Source: Caulobacter sp. 32-67-35 (lineage in GTDB: Bacteria; Pseudomonadota; Alphaproteobacteria; Caulobacterales; Caulobacteraceae). From it: DNA of 41,921 nucleotides. Positions 14,172 to 22,071 of the stretch are shown piece by piece (position 1 is the first letter of the stretch; each line of letters starts with the position of its first letter). The position numbers and the translations under genes are program-made. The stretch is from contig NCEV01000012.1 in the NCBI GenBank assembly GCA_002280875.1, positions 1 through 41,921 on the forward strand. Direction: 5' to 3'. The notes under the pieces are model-generated. The model worked only from the letters and a program-made list of their open reading frames with translations, was not told the origin of the DNA and did no database searches.

Positions 14172-15593
14172 ATGACCTTGAGTTTCTGGACGCGGCGCAA
14201 GTCGATTGACGCCATCGCGGCGGGCCATGACGGCCATCAGCTGAAGAAGACCCTGAGCTGGCCGCACCTGGTGGCCCTGGGCGTCGGCGCCATCGTCGGC
14301 ACCGGCATCTACACCCTGACCGGCATCGGCGCGGGTCTGGCGGGGCCGGGCGTCATCCTGTCGTTCCTGATCGCGGGGGCGGTCTGCGCCTGCGCGGCGC
14401 TGTGCTACGCCGAACTGTCGACCATGATCCCCGCCTCGGGCAGCGCCTATACCTACAGCTATGTCGCCATGGGCGAGCCGGTGGCCTGGTTCGTGGGCTG
14501 GAGCCTGATCCTGGAATACACGCTGGTCTGCGCGGCCGTGGCCGTCGGCTGGTCGGCCCACGCCACGGGCCTGTTCCGGATGATCGGCACGCCAGAAGCC
14601 CTGCTGGCTGGCCCGCACATGGGCGGCGTCGTCAACCTGCCCGCCGTGATCATCTCCTTCGCCGTTGCAGGGCTGCTGGCCCTGGGCACCAAGGAGAGCG
14701 CCACGGTCAACATGGTGCTGGTGGCCATCAAGATCATCGCCCTGGCCGTATTCGTCGTGCTGTGCATCCCGGCCTTCGACGCCAGCCACTTCACGCCGTT
14801 CATGCCGCAGGGCTTTGCCGCTACGCCCGACGCCGCCGGGATCAAGGTCGGGGTCATGGCCGCCGCCAGCCTGATCTTCTTCGCCTTCTACGGCTTCGAT
14901 GCGGTCTCGACCGCCGCCGAGGAGACCAAGAACCCCAAGCGCGACCTGACCATCGGCATCGTCGGCTCGATGGCCGTCTGCACGTTGATCTACATGGTGG
15001 TCGCCGCCGTCTCGATCGGGGCCTCGCGCACCGAGGTGTTCTCCAAGAGTGAAGCGCCGCTGGTCTTCATCCTCGAAAGCCTGCAACACCCCAGGATCGC
15101 GCAACTGGTGGCCCTGGCCGCCGTGATCGCCCTGCCGACCGTGATCCTGGCCTTCATGTACGGCCAGAGCCGGATCTTCTTCGTCATGGCCCGCGACGGT
15201 CTGCTGCCCAAGAGCCTGGCCAAGGTCAACGCCAAGACCGGCACCCCGGTGCTGATGACCCTGCTGACCGGCGCCCTGTCAGCCCTGATTTCGGGCTGGC
15301 TGTCGCTGAAGGACATCGCCGAGCTGGCCAATGCCGGCACGCTGGCGGCCTTCATCGCCGTGGGCCTGGCGGTGATCATCCTGCGGGTGCAGGATCCGGG
15401 CCGACAGCGGGTGTTCTCGACCCCCATCTGGCCGGTCGTGGCTTCGGGCGCGATCCTGGGATGCCTCTATCTGTTCTCCAGCCTGCCGACCCAGACCCAG
15501 CTCTATTTCCTCTACGCCCACTGCATCGGCGCGGTGGTCTATGTGGCGTTTGGCATGCGCAACAGCCTGCTGGCGCGCGCCGAGCGGACCTAG
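14172..15593 (+). CDS. APC-family amino acid permease (cationic amino acid transporter type)
   Basis: 473 residues, strongly hydrophobic, with about 12 membrane segments. The first helix contains the family's substrate-binding glycine motif (GAIVGTGIYTLTG). FFAFYGFDAVSTAAEETKNP is the conserved segment around helix 6. It imports or exchanges amino acids at the inner membrane; the substrate is unknown. The start is uncertain. The ATG at 14172 gives the family's usual N-terminus (WTRRKSIDAI), but its GGAGGG lies only one base upstream. The in-frame ATG at 14142 has AAAGG at a better distance. The gene is divergent from the Tat-exported aminotransferase. Confidence 0.87.
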   Translation: MTLSFWTRRKSIDAIAAGHDGHQLKKTLSWPHLVALGVGAIVGTGIYTLTGIGAGLAGPGVILSFLIAGAVCACAALCYAELSTMIPASGSAYTYSYVAMGEPVAWFVGWSLILEYTLVCAAVAVGWSAHATGLFRMIGTPEALLAGPHMGGVVNLPAVIISFAVAGLLALGTKESATVNMVLVAIKIIALAVFVVLCIPAFDASHFTPFMPQGFAATPDAAGIKVGVMAAASLIFFAFYGFDAVSTAAEETKNPKRDLTIGIVGSMAVCTLIYMVVAAVSIGASRTEVFSKSEAPLVFILESLQHPRIAQLVALAAVIALPTVILAFMYGQSRIFFVMARDGLLPKSLAKVNAKTGTPVLMTLLTGALSALISGWLSLKDIAELANAGTLAAFIAVGLAVIILRVQDPGRQRVFSTPIWPVVASGAILGCLYLFSSLPTQTQLYFLYAHCIGAVVYVAFGMRNSLLARAERT

Positions 15594-15608
15594 CGGCAAG
15601 GTGATTTT

Positions 15609-15637
15609 GGGCCGGCGTTTTACGCGCCGGCCCTTCC
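15609..15637 (+). terminator. Probable terminator after the permease
   Basis: GGGCCGGCG (15609-15617) pairs with CGCCGGCCC (15625-15633) around a 7-nt loop. Only TTCC follows, so the U-tract is weak. It lies 16 nt past the permease stop. Confidence 0.6.
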
Positions 15638-15699
15638 ATTCCTGAGCTTGGCGGCTACAGTTCGCGTCAAAACAAGTGTTTGACGCAGGATGGAACGCC

Positions 15700-16848
15700 A
15701 TGGCCCTCGATCTCGAAACCCGCGACCAGCTGCTCGACATGGTCGCCCGCTTCGTCGCCGAGCGCCTGCGGCCCATCGAGGCCAAGGTGGCCGAGGACGA
15801 CGCGGTGCCCCAGGACGTCGTCGACGAGATGAAGAGCCTTGGGCTCTTTGGCCTGTCGATCCCCGAAGAGTTCGGCGGCCTTGGCCTGAACATGGAAGAG
15901 GAGTGTTTAGTCGGCGTCGAGCTGGGCCGGACCTCTCCGGCCTTCCGCTCTGCCTTCGGCACCAATGTCGGCATCGGCAGCCAGGGGCTGGTGATGTTCG
16001 GCACCGACGAACAAAAGGCCAAGTGGCTGCCCGGCATCGCCTCGGGCGAGATCATCACTAGCTTTGCTCTCACCGAACCGGAGGCCGGCTCCGACAGCGC
16101 CTCGGTGCGCACCCTGGCGATCCGCGACGGCGACGACTACGTCCTCAACGGCTCCAAGCGCTACATCACCAATGCCGGCAAGGCCTCGCTGTTCACCGTG
16201 ATGGCGCGGACCAGTCCGGACACCAAGGGCGGATCGGGCGTCTCGGCGTTCCTGGTGCCCAGCGGTCTGCCCGGCCTGTCGGTCAGCAAGCCAGAGAAGA
16301 AGATGGGCCAGCAGGGCGCCCATATCCACGACGTGACCTTCGACAATGTCCGGGTGCCAGCCTGGAACCGGCTGGGCGAGGAGGGCGAAGGCTTCAAGGT
16401 GGCCATGCAGGTGCTGGATCGCGGCCGGTTGCACATCGCCGCCGTCTGCGTCGGTGTGGCCGAACGTCTGATCAAGGACTGCGTGGCCTATGCCGGCGAG
16501 CGCAAGCAGTTTGGCCAGGCGATCTCGAATTTCCAGCTGATCCAGGCCATGCTCGCCGACAGCAAGACCGAAGCCCTGGCCGCCAAGGCCCTCGTCATGG
16601 AGACGGCGCGCAAGCGCGATGCGGGCCAGGGCGTGACCCTGGAAGCGGCGGCCAGCAAGCTGTTCGCCTCGGAGATGGTCGGCCGGGTCGCCGACCGGGC
16701 CGTGCAGATCTTTGGCGGGGCGGGCTATGTCGCCGACTATGGCATCGAGCGCCTGTACCGCGATGTGCGCATCTTCCGGATCTACGAAGGCACCAGCCAG
16801 ATCCAGCAGGTGATCATCGCCCGCGAGACCATGAAGCAGGGCGGATAG
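15700..16848 (+). CDS. Acyl-CoA dehydrogenase
   Basis: 382 residues, the standard length. The FAD/substrate signature FALTEPEAGSDSASV is near residue 117, and RKQFGQAISNFQ and QIFGGAGYVADYGIERLYRD are the C-terminal domain signatures. The catalytic base is E363 in IYEGTSQIQQ, the position used by short- and medium-chain acyl-CoA dehydrogenases. It introduces the trans-2 double bond in acyl-CoA beta-oxidation or branched-chain degradation and passes electrons to ETF. The ATG at 15700 is preferred over one eight codons earlier because AGGA precedes it by nine bases. The gene appears monocistronic. Chain-length preference is unknown. Confidence 0.92.
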   Translation: MALDLETRDQLLDMVARFVAERLRPIEAKVAEDDAVPQDVVDEMKSLGLFGLSIPEEFGGLGLNMEEECLVGVELGRTSPAFRSAFGTNVGIGSQGLVMFGTDEQKAKWLPGIASGEIITSFALTEPEAGSDSASVRTLAIRDGDDYVLNGSKRYITNAGKASLFTVMARTSPDTKGGSGVSAFLVPSGLPGLSVSKPEKKMGQQGAHIHDVTFDNVRVPAWNRLGEEGEGFKVAMQVLDRGRLHIAAVCVGVAERLIKDCVAYAGERKQFGQAISNFQLIQAMLADSKTEALAAKALVMETARKRDAGQGVTLEAAASKLFASEMVGRVADRAVQIFGGAGYVADYGIERLYRDVRIFRIYEGTSQIQQVIIARETMKQGG

Positions 16849-16913
16849 CCCCGTTCGGCGAACTGCGACTTTTCGGCGAGTGTGGCGACATGACGCGGCT
16901 CAGGCGCGAATAT

Positions 16914-16928
16914 TTAAGGTCGGATTAA
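16914..16928. promoter_or_regulatory. Candidate CtrA-binding box (TTAA-N7-TTAA)
   Basis: TTAA at 16914-16917 and TTAA at 16925-16928 are separated by exactly seven bases (GGTCGGA). This is the full consensus of the cell-cycle regulator CtrA. It lies 56 nt before the globin-coupled chemoreceptor start, a promoter-proximal position that suggests CtrA control of that gene. Confidence 0.6.
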
Positions 16929-16983
16929 GCATACTGGCAGAGGCTTCCGTTCGGTAACTTAAACTCCGGGACGGACAAAGCTG

Positions 16984-18567
16984 ATGAGCCAGGATCATGA
17001 TGTAGCCGATCGTGTTGCGTTCATAGGACTCGATGATCGCGCGCGACAGGCTCTGCGTGATCTTCGGCCGCTGATCCAGAAGGAGATCAACCCCGCGCTG
17101 GCCGCCTTCTACGGCAAGGTCAAGACCACGCCGGAGACCAGCAAATTCTTCAGGGACGAGCGGCACATGGACGCCGCCAGCAGTCGCCAGGCGGCGCACT
17201 GGGATGTGATCGCCCAGGCCGAGTTCAGCGACACCTATGTCAATACGGTCCGGACCATCGGGGAAGTTCACGCGCGGATCGGCCTGGAGCCGCGCTGGTA
17301 CATTGGCGGCTACGCCATGGTCATGGACCGGCTGCTGCGCGCCACCGTCGATTCGCTCTGGCCCAAGGGTTTCATGGCCAAGGGCGACCCTGCCCAGGCC
17401 GGCGAAGCGATCAGCGCCCTGATGAAGGCGGTGATGCTCGACATGGACTTCGCCATCTCGATCTATCTCGAAACCATCGATGCCGAGCGCCAGCGACTCG
17501 AGGCCGCGCGTGTCGAGAACGAGCAATGCCAGACCAGGCTTGTTGAAAGCCTGGCCGAAGCGCTCGCCCATCTGGCGCAGGGAGACCTGGTCAGCCGCCT
17601 CGACGACGAGGTCAAGCCCCAGTTCCAGAAACTGAAAGACGACTTCAATAGCGCGGTCGGCACTCTGGAACAGGCCATGAGTCGCGTTTCGGGTGTGACG
17701 GGCAATATTCGCGCGGGCTCTGACGAGATCGGCAACGCCGCCGACGACATGTCGCGCCGCACCGAGCAGCAGGCCGCCAGCCTGGAACAGACGGCCGCCG
17801 CCCTGGATCAGATAACCTCCACCGTACGCCGCTCTGCGGCGGGCGCCAAACAGGCCTCCGAGGTCGTGGCCGGGGCCAAGACCGAAGCCGAACGATCGGG
17901 CGTTGTCGTGGATCAGGCCGTGGCCGCCATGGGCGAGATCGAAGGCTCTTCGCGCGAAATCGGCAACATCATCGGCGTCATCGATGAGATCGCCTTCCAG
18001 ACCAATCTTCTGGCGCTTAACGCCGGCGTCGAAGCGGCGCGAGCGGGCGAGGCCGGTCGTGGCTTTGCTGTCGTGGCCCAGGAAGTGCGAGCCCTGGCTC
18101 AGCGTTCCGCCGATGCGGCCAAGGAGATCAAGACCCTGATCTCGTCCTCGACGCTGCAGGTCAGCCAGGGGGTCAGCCTCGTCGGACAAACCGGCGACGC
18201 CCTGCGTGGGATCGTCGCCAAGGTGGCGGAGATCGACACCCTGATCGTCCAGATCTCCGCCTCGGCCCAGGAACAGGCCACCGGCCTGCACCAGGTCAAT
18301 ACTGCGGTCAATCAGATGGATCAGGTGACCCAGCAGAACGCCGCCATGGTCGAACAGACGACGGCGGCGACCCACTCGCTCAAGGATCAGACTGCAGAGC
18401 TGGTCAACCTGATCTCCGCCTTCCGCGTCAGCGGCTCTCGGCCCGTCGCTTCAGCGCCAGCCGCCCGCAAACCCGCCTCGCCGGTCAGCCGACCAGGAAC
18501 CGGTTCGCGCCCTGTCGCGCGGGGCTCCGCCGCTCTGGCGGTCCGCGAGGAGTGGGAAGAGTTCTAG
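16984..18567 (+). CDS. Soluble globin-coupled methyl-accepting chemotaxis protein
   Basis: 527 residues with no membrane helix. Residues about 10-175 are a protoglobin sensor domain. The likely proximal heme ligand is H96 in [17 protein letters not shown], the signature of HemAT-type globin-coupled sensors. A linker (about 185-245) leads to the methyl-accepting domain. Its adaptation helix has [17 protein letters not shown], and the hairpin tip [23 protein letters not shown] binds CheA/CheW. The C-terminus REEWEEF has the xWxxF pentapeptide used to tether CheR/CheB. It should sense oxygen or another heme-binding gas in the cytoplasm and feed the CheA array. A candidate CtrA box lies upstream and a terminator follows; the che operon begins 0.85 kb downstream. 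Confidence 0.9.
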   Translation: MSQDHDVADRVAFIGLDDRARQALRDLRPLIQKEINPALAAFYGKVKTTPETSKFFRDERHMDAASSRQAAHWDVIAQAEFSDTYVNTVRTIGEVHARIGLEPRWYIGGYAMVMDRLLRATVDSLWPKGFMAKGDPAQAGEAISALMKAVMLDMDFAISIYLETIDAERQRLEAARVENEQCQTRLVESLAEALAHLAQGDLVSRLDDEVKPQFQKLKDDFNSAVGTLEQAMSRVSGVTGNIRAGSDEIGNAADDMSRRTEQQAASLEQTAAALDQITSTVRRSAAGAKQASEVVAGAKTEAERSGVVVDQAVAAMGEIEGSSREIGNIIGVIDEIAFQTNLLALNAGVEAARAGEAGRGFAVVAQEVRALAQRSADAAKEIKTLISSSTLQVSQGVSLVGQTGDALRGIVAKVAEIDTLIVQISASAQEQATGLHQVNTAVNQMDQVTQQNAAMVEQTTAATHSLKDQTAELVNLISAFRVSGSRPVASAPAARKPASPVSRPGTGSRPVARGSAALAVREEWEEF

Positions 18568-18619
18568 GGAAAGACGGTCCCGATAGACCGAGCGGGCTTG
18601 CGCCTTGCATGTCGACTAT

Positions 18620-18649
18620 AGCGGGCGTCCTTACCGACGCCCGCTTTTT
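18620..18649 (+). terminator. Rho-independent terminator after the globin-coupled receptor
   Basis: AGCGGGCGTC (18620-18629) pairs with GACGCCCGCT around CTTACC, and the T-run is at 18645-18649. It ends the plus-strand transcript 53 nt past the stop. Confidence 0.9.
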
Positions 18650-18670
18650 CAAAGGTTGGTGGCGCAAAGC

Positions 18671-18738
18671 AAAACGCCCCCGAAGACCAGACCGAAACAT
18701 TCCATGGGAACGTTTGGTCTGGTCAGCGGAGGCGTTTT
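18671..18738. terminator. Long imperfect hairpin, probably a bidirectional terminator
   Basis: AAAACGCC at the left edge and GGCGTTTTT at the right edge close a stem that also contains ACCAGACCGAAAC against GTTTGGTCTGGT. T-runs leave the stem on both strands. It lies 28 nt beyond the stop of the minus-strand gene (18766) and backs up the plus-strand terminator at 18620. Confidence 0.8.
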
Positions 18739-18765
18739 TGAACCCCGAATACGGAGCCTGGCGGT

Positions 18766-19077
18766 TTACGCGCCGCCCGGGAAGCGGAACGGGACCTTCA
18801 CGGTGCCGGTCTTGGCGCCCATCGGCAGCTTTTCAGCGATGCACATGGCGGCCTTGTCGAAGCCCTTGCCGGCGGCGCTGTTGTCAACGACCTTGCAAGC
18901 CGAGAGCTTGCCGGCGTCAGCGGTGCACTCAAGCATCACCTGAGCGGCGTCACGGGTGTTGGCGTATTGTTGCAGGCAACGGCCCATTTGGTCTTCGAAA
19001 CCGCCAGCGGCCGAGGCGGCCTGGGCGATGAACAAGCTGCCAGCGATTCCCGCGGCAAAAGCGATCGGATATTTCAT
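18766..19077 (-). CDS. Small periplasmic protein resembling a lone TonB C-terminal domain
   Basis: 103 residues. A clear Sec signal peptide (MKYPIAFAAGIAGSLFIAQAASA) is probably cleaved after ASA at about residue 23. The mature part of about 80 residues reads ECTADAGKLSACKVVDN, then GKGFDKAAMCIAEKLPM, then TGTVKVPFRFPGG. That order and spacing (G-x-L-x-x-C-x-V, G-x-G-F-x-x-A-A, basic/Met, V-x-V-P-F-x-F) follows TonB C-terminal domains of the alphaproteobacterial type. It has neither the membrane anchor nor the proline linker of TonB. Two or more cysteines could form a disulfide. Function unknown. It is monocistronic on the minus strand between two chemoreceptor genes, with a terminator downstream. 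Confidence 0.7.
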   Translation of the reverse strand: MKYPIAFAAGIAGSLFIAQAASAAGGFEDQMGRCLQQYANTRDAAQVMLECTADAGKLSACKVVDNSAAGKGFDKAAMCIAEKLPMGAKTGTVKVPFRFPGGA

Positions 19078-19412
19078 CCCGCTGCTCCTAATAATGAATA
19101 CACGTCCTGTGGACGACGCGCCAACCAGACGCAGGACGTTTTTCGCAGCTGCGAGTTAAGATATTCTGAGTCGGCGAAGAATATTCAAAATTTACTTTGC
19201 GGTAACCCTGTCTCCACCTCGGAGCCCGGACCCGACCTGTGCGCCCTTTATAGATTCATGTGCGACCAATTGTCCCGAAAGGAGACGCTTTGGGCTTCAA
19301 TCTCCAGTTTCTCTTAACCAAGGTCAGAGTCTGTTAGGAATCTATCGTGATGATCCCCCTGGCTTGTCGGCGATCCGTGGGCATGGAACCGCCGCTTGAA
19401 GGGGACCCTGAG
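19078..19412. other. Divergent intergenic region upstream of mcpA
   Basis: 335 nt between the small TonB-like gene (minus) and mcpA (plus). It is AT-richer than its surroundings, notably at 19150-19205, as expected for promoters. TTAACC at 19314-19319 could be the downstream half of a CtrA box, but the matching upstream TTAA is absent. No hairpin or open frame of note was seen. Confidence 0.4.
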
Positions 19413-21380
19413 ATGAAGCGCTTTCGCCTTGTCGATCTACCATTGATCATCAAAATCGGCTTCGCGCCGGCGTTCGCACTGTTGATGCTGGCTCTGATGG
19501 CTGGAGGCGCCGTCGTCGTTCAGCAAAGCCAATCGGCCGCGTTGCGCCAGGTCGTCGAGAACGACATGCGCGAGAACATGGAGATCCAGTCGCTGTCCAA
19601 GCGCATCTCCAACATCAATGGCGAGCTGTACACCGTGCTCACCCACAAGGCGGGCAATATCCATCTGGACAAGAACGATGCGCGGATGGCGGCGATCCTG
19701 ACCGAGACCGACGCCATCAAGAAAGATCTGACGGTGCTCAAGGGTAAGCTGCCGGCCGCCGAGCAGCCGAAGATCGCCGAGCTGATCAAGTCGCTTGAAG
19801 AATGCCGCAGCGCCATCGACACGGTGAGCGGCATGATCGGTGTCGACTTCAACATGGCGGTCGGTTTCATCGCGCCCTTTGAAGAGCAGTACGCCAAGAT
19901 GACCGGCCTGCTGGATGACGTCACGACGACCGCCAACAAGCGGATCGAGACCACCTCGGCCAAGAAGCAGGCTGAAGCCACCGCCGCCATGAGCGCGACC
20001 ATCGTGCTGTCGCTGCTGACCCTGGCCTCGGTCGCGGGTCTGGCCTTCCTGACCGTCATGAATGTTCGCAAGTCGATCTCCGACATCGCCGGCGCGACCG
20101 AGAAGCTGTCCAAGGGCGACAATGGCATCGATCTGGAGAAGCTCACCCGCGGCGACGAGCTGGGCGCGATCGTCCGCTCGCTGAAGGTGTTCCGCGACAA
20201 TCAGCTGCACCTTGAACAGCTGCGCGCTGATCAGGAGAAATCAAACGCCCTGACCGCCGAAGAGCGCCGCTCCAAGGAGCAGGCCGCCGTCGCCGCCGCG
20301 CGTGAAAGCGCCCTGGTGGTGACGAGCCTGGCTGAGGGCCTTGAAAAGCTCGCCCTGGGCGACCTGACCTTCCGCGTGACCGCCGATTTCCCCGGCGAGT
20401 ACGGCAAGCTGAAGGACGACTTCAACGGCGCTATGGCCTCGCTGCAGGAGACGATGAAGGTGATCGCCGCCTCCACCGACGGTCTGCGCACCGGCGCCGA
20501 CGAAATCGCCCACGCTTCGGACGACCTGTCGCGTCGCACCGAGCAACAGGCCGCCTCGCTGGAAGAAACCGCCGCCGCTCTGGACGAGCTGACCGCTACG
20601 GTGCGGCGCACCGCCAGCGGCGCCCGTCAGGCCTCGGACGTTGTTTCGACCACCCGTGGCGAAGCGACGCATTCCGGTCAGGTCGTTCATCAAGCAGTGT
20701 CGGCGATGGGCGAGATCGAAAACTCGTCCAAGCAGATCAGCCAGATCATCGGCGTGATCGACGAGATTGCGTTCCAGACCAACCTTCTGGCCCTGAACGC
20801 CGGTGTCGAGGCCGCCCGCGCGGGTGAGGCGGGTCGCGGCTTCGCCGTCGTCGCCCAGGAAGTCCGCGCGCTGGCCCAGCGTTCGGCCGAAGCCGCCAAG
20901 GAGATCAAGACCCTGATCTCGTCCTCGACCCAGCAGGTCAGCCAGGGCGTGAACCTGGTCGGGCAGACCGGCGAGGCGCTGCAACGCATCGTCGTCAAGG
21001 TTGGTGAGATCGACGCCCTGGTGACCGAGATCGCGGCCTCCGCCGCCGAGCAGGCCACCGGGCTGAACGAAGTGAACACGGCCGTGAACCAGATGGATCA
21101 GGTCACTCAGCAGAACGCCGCCATGGTCGAGCAGTCGACCGCCGCGACGCACTCGCTGAAGGGCGAAACCACCGAACTGGTCCGACTGATGGCCCGTTTC
21201 CGGGTGGGTGAAGGCCAGGCCGCTTACGGTCGTCCGGCCGCCGCCGATCCGGCTCAACACGCACCGGCCCGCAACCCGGTCGCCGAGCAGAGGGCCCGTC
21301 TGGGCGCCTTCGCCCGGCCCGGTCGTGGCGGCGCTGCTACCGCGACCGCTCCGGCGGCCGACGGATGGGAGGAATTCTGA
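19413..21380 (+). CDS. mcpA: Membrane methyl-accepting chemotaxis protein McpA
   Basis: 655 residues. Transmembrane helix 1 is at about residues 13-35 and helix 2 at about 193-216. They enclose a four-helix-bundle-type periplasmic sensor of about 155 residues (the region with [15 protein letters not shown]). A HAMP domain (about 217-270) follows, then the methyl-accepting domain with [18 protein letters not shown]. The CheA/CheW-binding tip [23 protein letters not shown] is almost identical to that of the upstream globin receptor. It ends DGWEEF, an xWxxF CheR/CheB tether. The ATG at 19413 has AAGGGGA seven bases upstream. It is the first gene of the che operon, and its TGA shares a base with the cheX ATG. 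The position and order match Caulobacter mcpA. The ligand is unknown. Confidence 0.92.
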   Translation: MKRFRLVDLPLIIKIGFAPAFALLMLALMAGGAVVVQQSQSAALRQVVENDMRENMEIQSLSKRISNINGELYTVLTHKAGNIHLDKNDARMAAILTETDAIKKDLTVLKGKLPAAEQPKIAELIKSLEECRSAIDTVSGMIGVDFNMAVGFIAPFEEQYAKMTGLLDDVTTTANKRIETTSAKKQAEATAAMSATIVLSLLTLASVAGLAFLTVMNVRKSISDIAGATEKLSKGDNGIDLEKLTRGDELGAIVRSLKVFRDNQLHLEQLRADQEKSNALTAEERRSKEQAAVAAARESALVVTSLAEGLEKLALGDLTFRVTADFPGEYGKLKDDFNGAMASLQETMKVIAASTDGLRTGADEIAHASDDLSRRTEQQAASLEETAAALDELTATVRRTASGARQASDVVSTTRGEATHSGQVVHQAVSAMGEIENSSKQISQIIGVIDEIAFQTNLLALNAGVEAARAGEAGRGFAVVAQEVRALAQRSAEAAKEIKTLISSSTQQVSQGVNLVGQTGEALQRIVVKVGEIDALVTEIAASAAEQATGLNEVNTAVNQMDQVTQQNAAMVEQSTAATHSLKGETTELVRLMARFRVGEGQAAYGRPAAADPAQHAPARNPVAEQRARLGAFARPGRGGAATATAPAADGWEEF

Positions 21381-21664
21381 TGGCTGCTCTCGCGCTGCCC
21401 GAAACACTCGATCTCAAGGCCGCCGGCCCGCTCAAGTCCGCCTTCCTGGCGCACCGGGGCGAGGCGCTGGAAGTCGAGGCCGGCCAGGTTCGCCGTCTCG
21501 GCGGTCTGTGTCTCCAGATTCTGCTCGCGGCCCGCAAGGCCTGGGCCGACGACGGCAAACCCTTTTCCATTACGGGGCCTTCGGAGGCCTTTGTTGAAAC
21601 CACCCGTCTTTTCGGCGCCGATGGGGCGCTCCTTTCGGCGGACATCCATGGAGTCCAATCGTGA
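21380..21664 (+). CDS. cheX: STAS-domain protein of the che operon (Caulobacter CheX)
   Basis: 94 residues, a single STAS domain related to anti-sigma-factor antagonists. The usual D-S/T-x-G-L phosphorylation region is replaced by VRRLGGLCLQILLAARKAW (residues 37-55), with glycines where the phosphorylatable serine or threonine would sit. It should therefore act by binding rather than as a phospho-switch. Caulobacter annotations call this gene cheX; it is not the CheC-like CheX phosphatase of spirochaetes. The start overlaps the mcpA stop (TGATG) and has GGAGGA upstream. The end overlaps the cheY1 GTG. Confidence 0.8.
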   Translation: MAALALPETLDLKAAGPLKSAFLAHRGEALEVEAGQVRRLGGLCLQILLAARKAWADDGKPFSITGPSEAFVETTRLFGADGALLSADIHGVQS

Positions 21665-22026
21665 CGCGCACGATTCTCACGGTCGACGATTCCCGCACGA
21701 TGAGGGACATGCTGCGCATGGCTCTGGCCGGCGCGGGTTTCAATGTGGTCGAAGCCGTTGACGGCGAGCATGGGCTGGAAGTTCTTTCCGCTCACCGCCC
21801 CGACGTCATCATCACCGATATCAACATGCCCAAGCTGGACGGCTTTGGCTTCATCGAGGCGGTTCGCGTCGATGATGACTATCGCGCCATCCCGATCCTG
21901 GTGCTGACCACGGAAAGCGATCCCAGCAAGAAGCAGCGGGCTCGTGAAGCCGGCGCGACCGGCTGGATCGTCAAGCCGTTCAATCCCGAGAAGCTGGTTG
22001 AGGCTATCCGCCGCGTCGCGGCCTGA
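21661..22026 (+). CDS. cheY1: CheY-type single-domain response regulator (CheYI)
   Basis: 121 residues, receiver domain only. Acidic residues D9/D10 bind magnesium, D53 in IITDINMP is the phosphoacceptor, and the lysine is in WIVKPFNPEKL. Translation starts at GTG, overlapping the cheX stop by four bases. It receives phosphate from CheA and either signals to the flagellar switch or acts as a phosphate sink; sequence alone does not say which of the three CheYs contacts FliM. A 45-nt gap with its own AAGGA precedes cheA. Confidence 0.9.
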   Translation: MTRTILTVDDSRTMRDMLRMALAGAGFNVVEAVDGEHGLEVLSAHRPDVIITDINMPKLDGFGFIEAVRVDDDYRAIPILVLTTESDPSKKQRAREAGATGWIVKPFNPEKLVEAIRRVAA

Positions 22027-22071
22027 TCCTCATATTTTCGTCGACGTCTAGAACGCTAAGGAACTACGGGA

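Noticed and set aside
19303-19319. CtrA box upstream of mcpA
   Set aside because: TTAACC is present, but the upstream TTAA at seven-base spacing is replaced by TCCA. It is only a half-site, so I list it just as part of the intergenic description.
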